Origin: Aquila chrysaetos chrysaetos
Taxonomy: Eukaryota; Chordata; Aves; Accipitriformes; Accipitridae
DNA length: 64,000 bases
NCBI RefSeq assembly: GCF_900496995.4
Contig: NC_044029.1
Coordinates: 10,664,001-10,728,000, forward strand
Reading direction: 5' to 3'
The notes under the pieces were generated by a model. That model did no database searches and was not told the DNA's origin. It saw only the letters and a list, made by a program, of their open reading frames with translations. Shown piece after piece: positions 62,674-64,000 of this stretch (positions are counted from its first letter, which is position 1; every line of letters begins with the position of its first letter). The position numbers were made by a program, and so were the translations under genes.

Positions 62674-63106
62674 GAGGCAAAGTTGAGACATAAAGTTCGT
62701 AGAGATCTGGCCCAGAAAATTTTCTCTAGGTTCATTTTTCTGTCTTTATTGGTCCAAAGTGATCTTTGTTTTCTGATAATTAAATTTTGATGTTGAACTT
62801 CCGTACTAAACTTAGTAAGTGTGAAACCATGCTATGTGGTTAAGTCCTCTTTAGTTATGAGCAAAATCTTCAAGTCCATCGGTGTGTGGGGGAAAACTAA
62901 CTGAAAGATTATTCCCGGAACATCTGGACTTACTGATTTTTGAGACTTTTGCCAGTAACTCACACCTCAACTGGAATAGAAGAGGCATCTTCAGATCCAT
63001 ATGTATATATTTATATAGTTAAATAGAAAATTGTCTCTTAACAGAAAGTTCTGTTCTTACTTAAAGTGGTAGCCATCATTTTATATTAAATGACTGTGAA
63101 AAGATT

Positions 63107-63121
63107 CCCCCCCCCCCCCCC
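63107..63121 (+). repeat. Poly(C) run, 15 bases, in AT-rich intron
   Basis: An isolated C15 in otherwise AT-rich intron 1, which is unusual because the flanks have no GC enrichment. Confidence 0.9.
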
Positions 63122-64000
63122 GCCCCTGGCTAGGGTGTATTAAATAAATATCTTATGAGAAGAGAATGCAGTGGATTTGTTAATCCTTTCTAAGCTTAAT
63201 ACTTAGAAGACCCTAGTGCAATCCATAAGTATTAAATCTATAGGTGAAATCTTACTCGGTCAAAGATGTGCATCCCACCTGCCTCAGATTTAAAGCTTGG
63301 AGAGTTCATTCTTTGGATGCCCAAACTAGCCTTTCCTCAGAAAGAAGCCAGATTTCTGAGTCTTGCTGCTTTTATGTTCTATCCCAAATCTTGAGGACTG
63401 TCTCTGTAAATAAACTTTTTATTTTGTCAGTCCATCCCATTCTGAATCTGTTTATTTGCATTGAGGAAAAAACCCTACATGTTCTTTTAGTACTTGGAAG
63501 TCTGTGCTTAAAGTTCTTAATAAGCAGAGAGTTGTTTGCATTTATCAGTTATGGCTGTTGTATTCTGGTTATGGATACAAATACAAATCAGTTTTGTACT
63601 TAGAATAGAAGGTTCACCCTACTGCAAGTAGTTTTGCTTTTCCGAATCAGAACCCTGTATTTTGAGTATTGCCTCAACTAAAATTGCCAGTTAATGATTA
63701 CATAAAACTTAAATGCTGAAGTGGAACAGTCTTCCTCTTTTCCTCAGGAAATTAAAAAAAATAAAAATCAGAGCAAACCTATGGGATGTAAAATTTAAGA
63801 AAAATCTTTGAAGTTGACTTTTGTTTTCAGATATAGGAATTATTATATGTAGGGGTACCATAGTGGTGGTGTTGGCTGGGTAGGTATTAGAGCGGGTGGT
63901 GTGTGCGTTGAGAGTTAACATAGTTTTCCAGTGTGCTTGCAGGAAAAACTCAAATGCTTTTCCAGACAATGTCATGAAAATGGTTACTACATTAATCGGA

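Larger units (their letters stand above)
34770..64000 (+). other. PPP1R12A: Intron 1 of PPP1R12A (5' part; continues beyond the window)
   Basis: The donor is CAG|GTCGGT. I searched the translations for the expected continuation of ankyrin repeat 2 (a segment beginning ACIDDNVDM in vertebrates) and did not find it, so intron 1 probably runs past the window end and exceeds 29 kb. A very long first intron is normal for this gene. It holds the tail of the CpG island (to about 35,620), one large antisense CR1 LINE, T-rich homopolymers, and otherwise unremarkable AT-rich sequence. Confidence 0.85.

Noticed and set aside
1..64000. CRISPR arrays, bacterial operons, phage or integrated intact viral genomes
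   Set aside because: No regularly spaced repeats, no ribosome-binding-site/operon structure and no viral gene set; every multi-domain coding trace other than PPP1R12A belongs to the CR1 LINE.

Overview
The window looks like a macrochromosomal segment of a bird genome. The gene model is vertebrate (one short exon followed by a very long intron). The interspersed repeats are CR1 LINEs ending in the avian/reptilian 3' tail. Repeat density is low, and the single coding exon reads as the chicken-like form of MYPT1. There are no bacterial-style operons, CRISPR arrays or phage genes.

Layout. (1) Positions 1 to about 33,440 are AT-rich DNA in which I find no convincing protein-coding exon. It holds simple repeats, an old LTR-like repeat next to a CR1 3' end (about 7,980-8,340), a CR1 3' tail (about 23,880-23,958), faint recurrent traces of an ancient dispersed repeat, and several isolated CpG-rich patches, the strongest at about 9,840-10,500. 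(2) About 33,440-35,620 is a strong CpG island with GC boxes, CRE-like half sites and two GCC/GGC trinucleotide runs. Inside it lies exon 1 of PPP1R12A (34,533-34,769, plus strand), which encodes residues 1-79 of the myosin phosphatase targeting subunit MYPT1, including the KVKF motif that docks protein phosphatase 1. (3) From 34,770 to the window end I see only intron 1 of that gene. Its one large feature is a roughly 3.36 kb CR1 LINE inserted antisense to the gene (45,806 to about 49,168). That copy carries the end of ORF1 (a lipase/esterase-like domain) and an ORF2 (endonuclease plus reverse transcriptase) broken by frameshifts, a deletion and a changed catalytic motif.

Functionally, this is the promoter, first exon and start of the first intron of a broadly expressed regulator of myosin light-chain phosphatase, with upstream intergenic DNA. 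In mammals the next gene on the upstream side is OTOGL, divergently transcribed. I cannot identify any of its exons here.

I did not find an evidently new biological system. The observations most worth following are a GCC-repeat-containing upstream ORF in the presumed PPP1R12A leader, orphan CpG patches upstream, a compact CRE/E-box/AP-1 cluster near 7.03 kb, and the coding fossils of the CR1 element.
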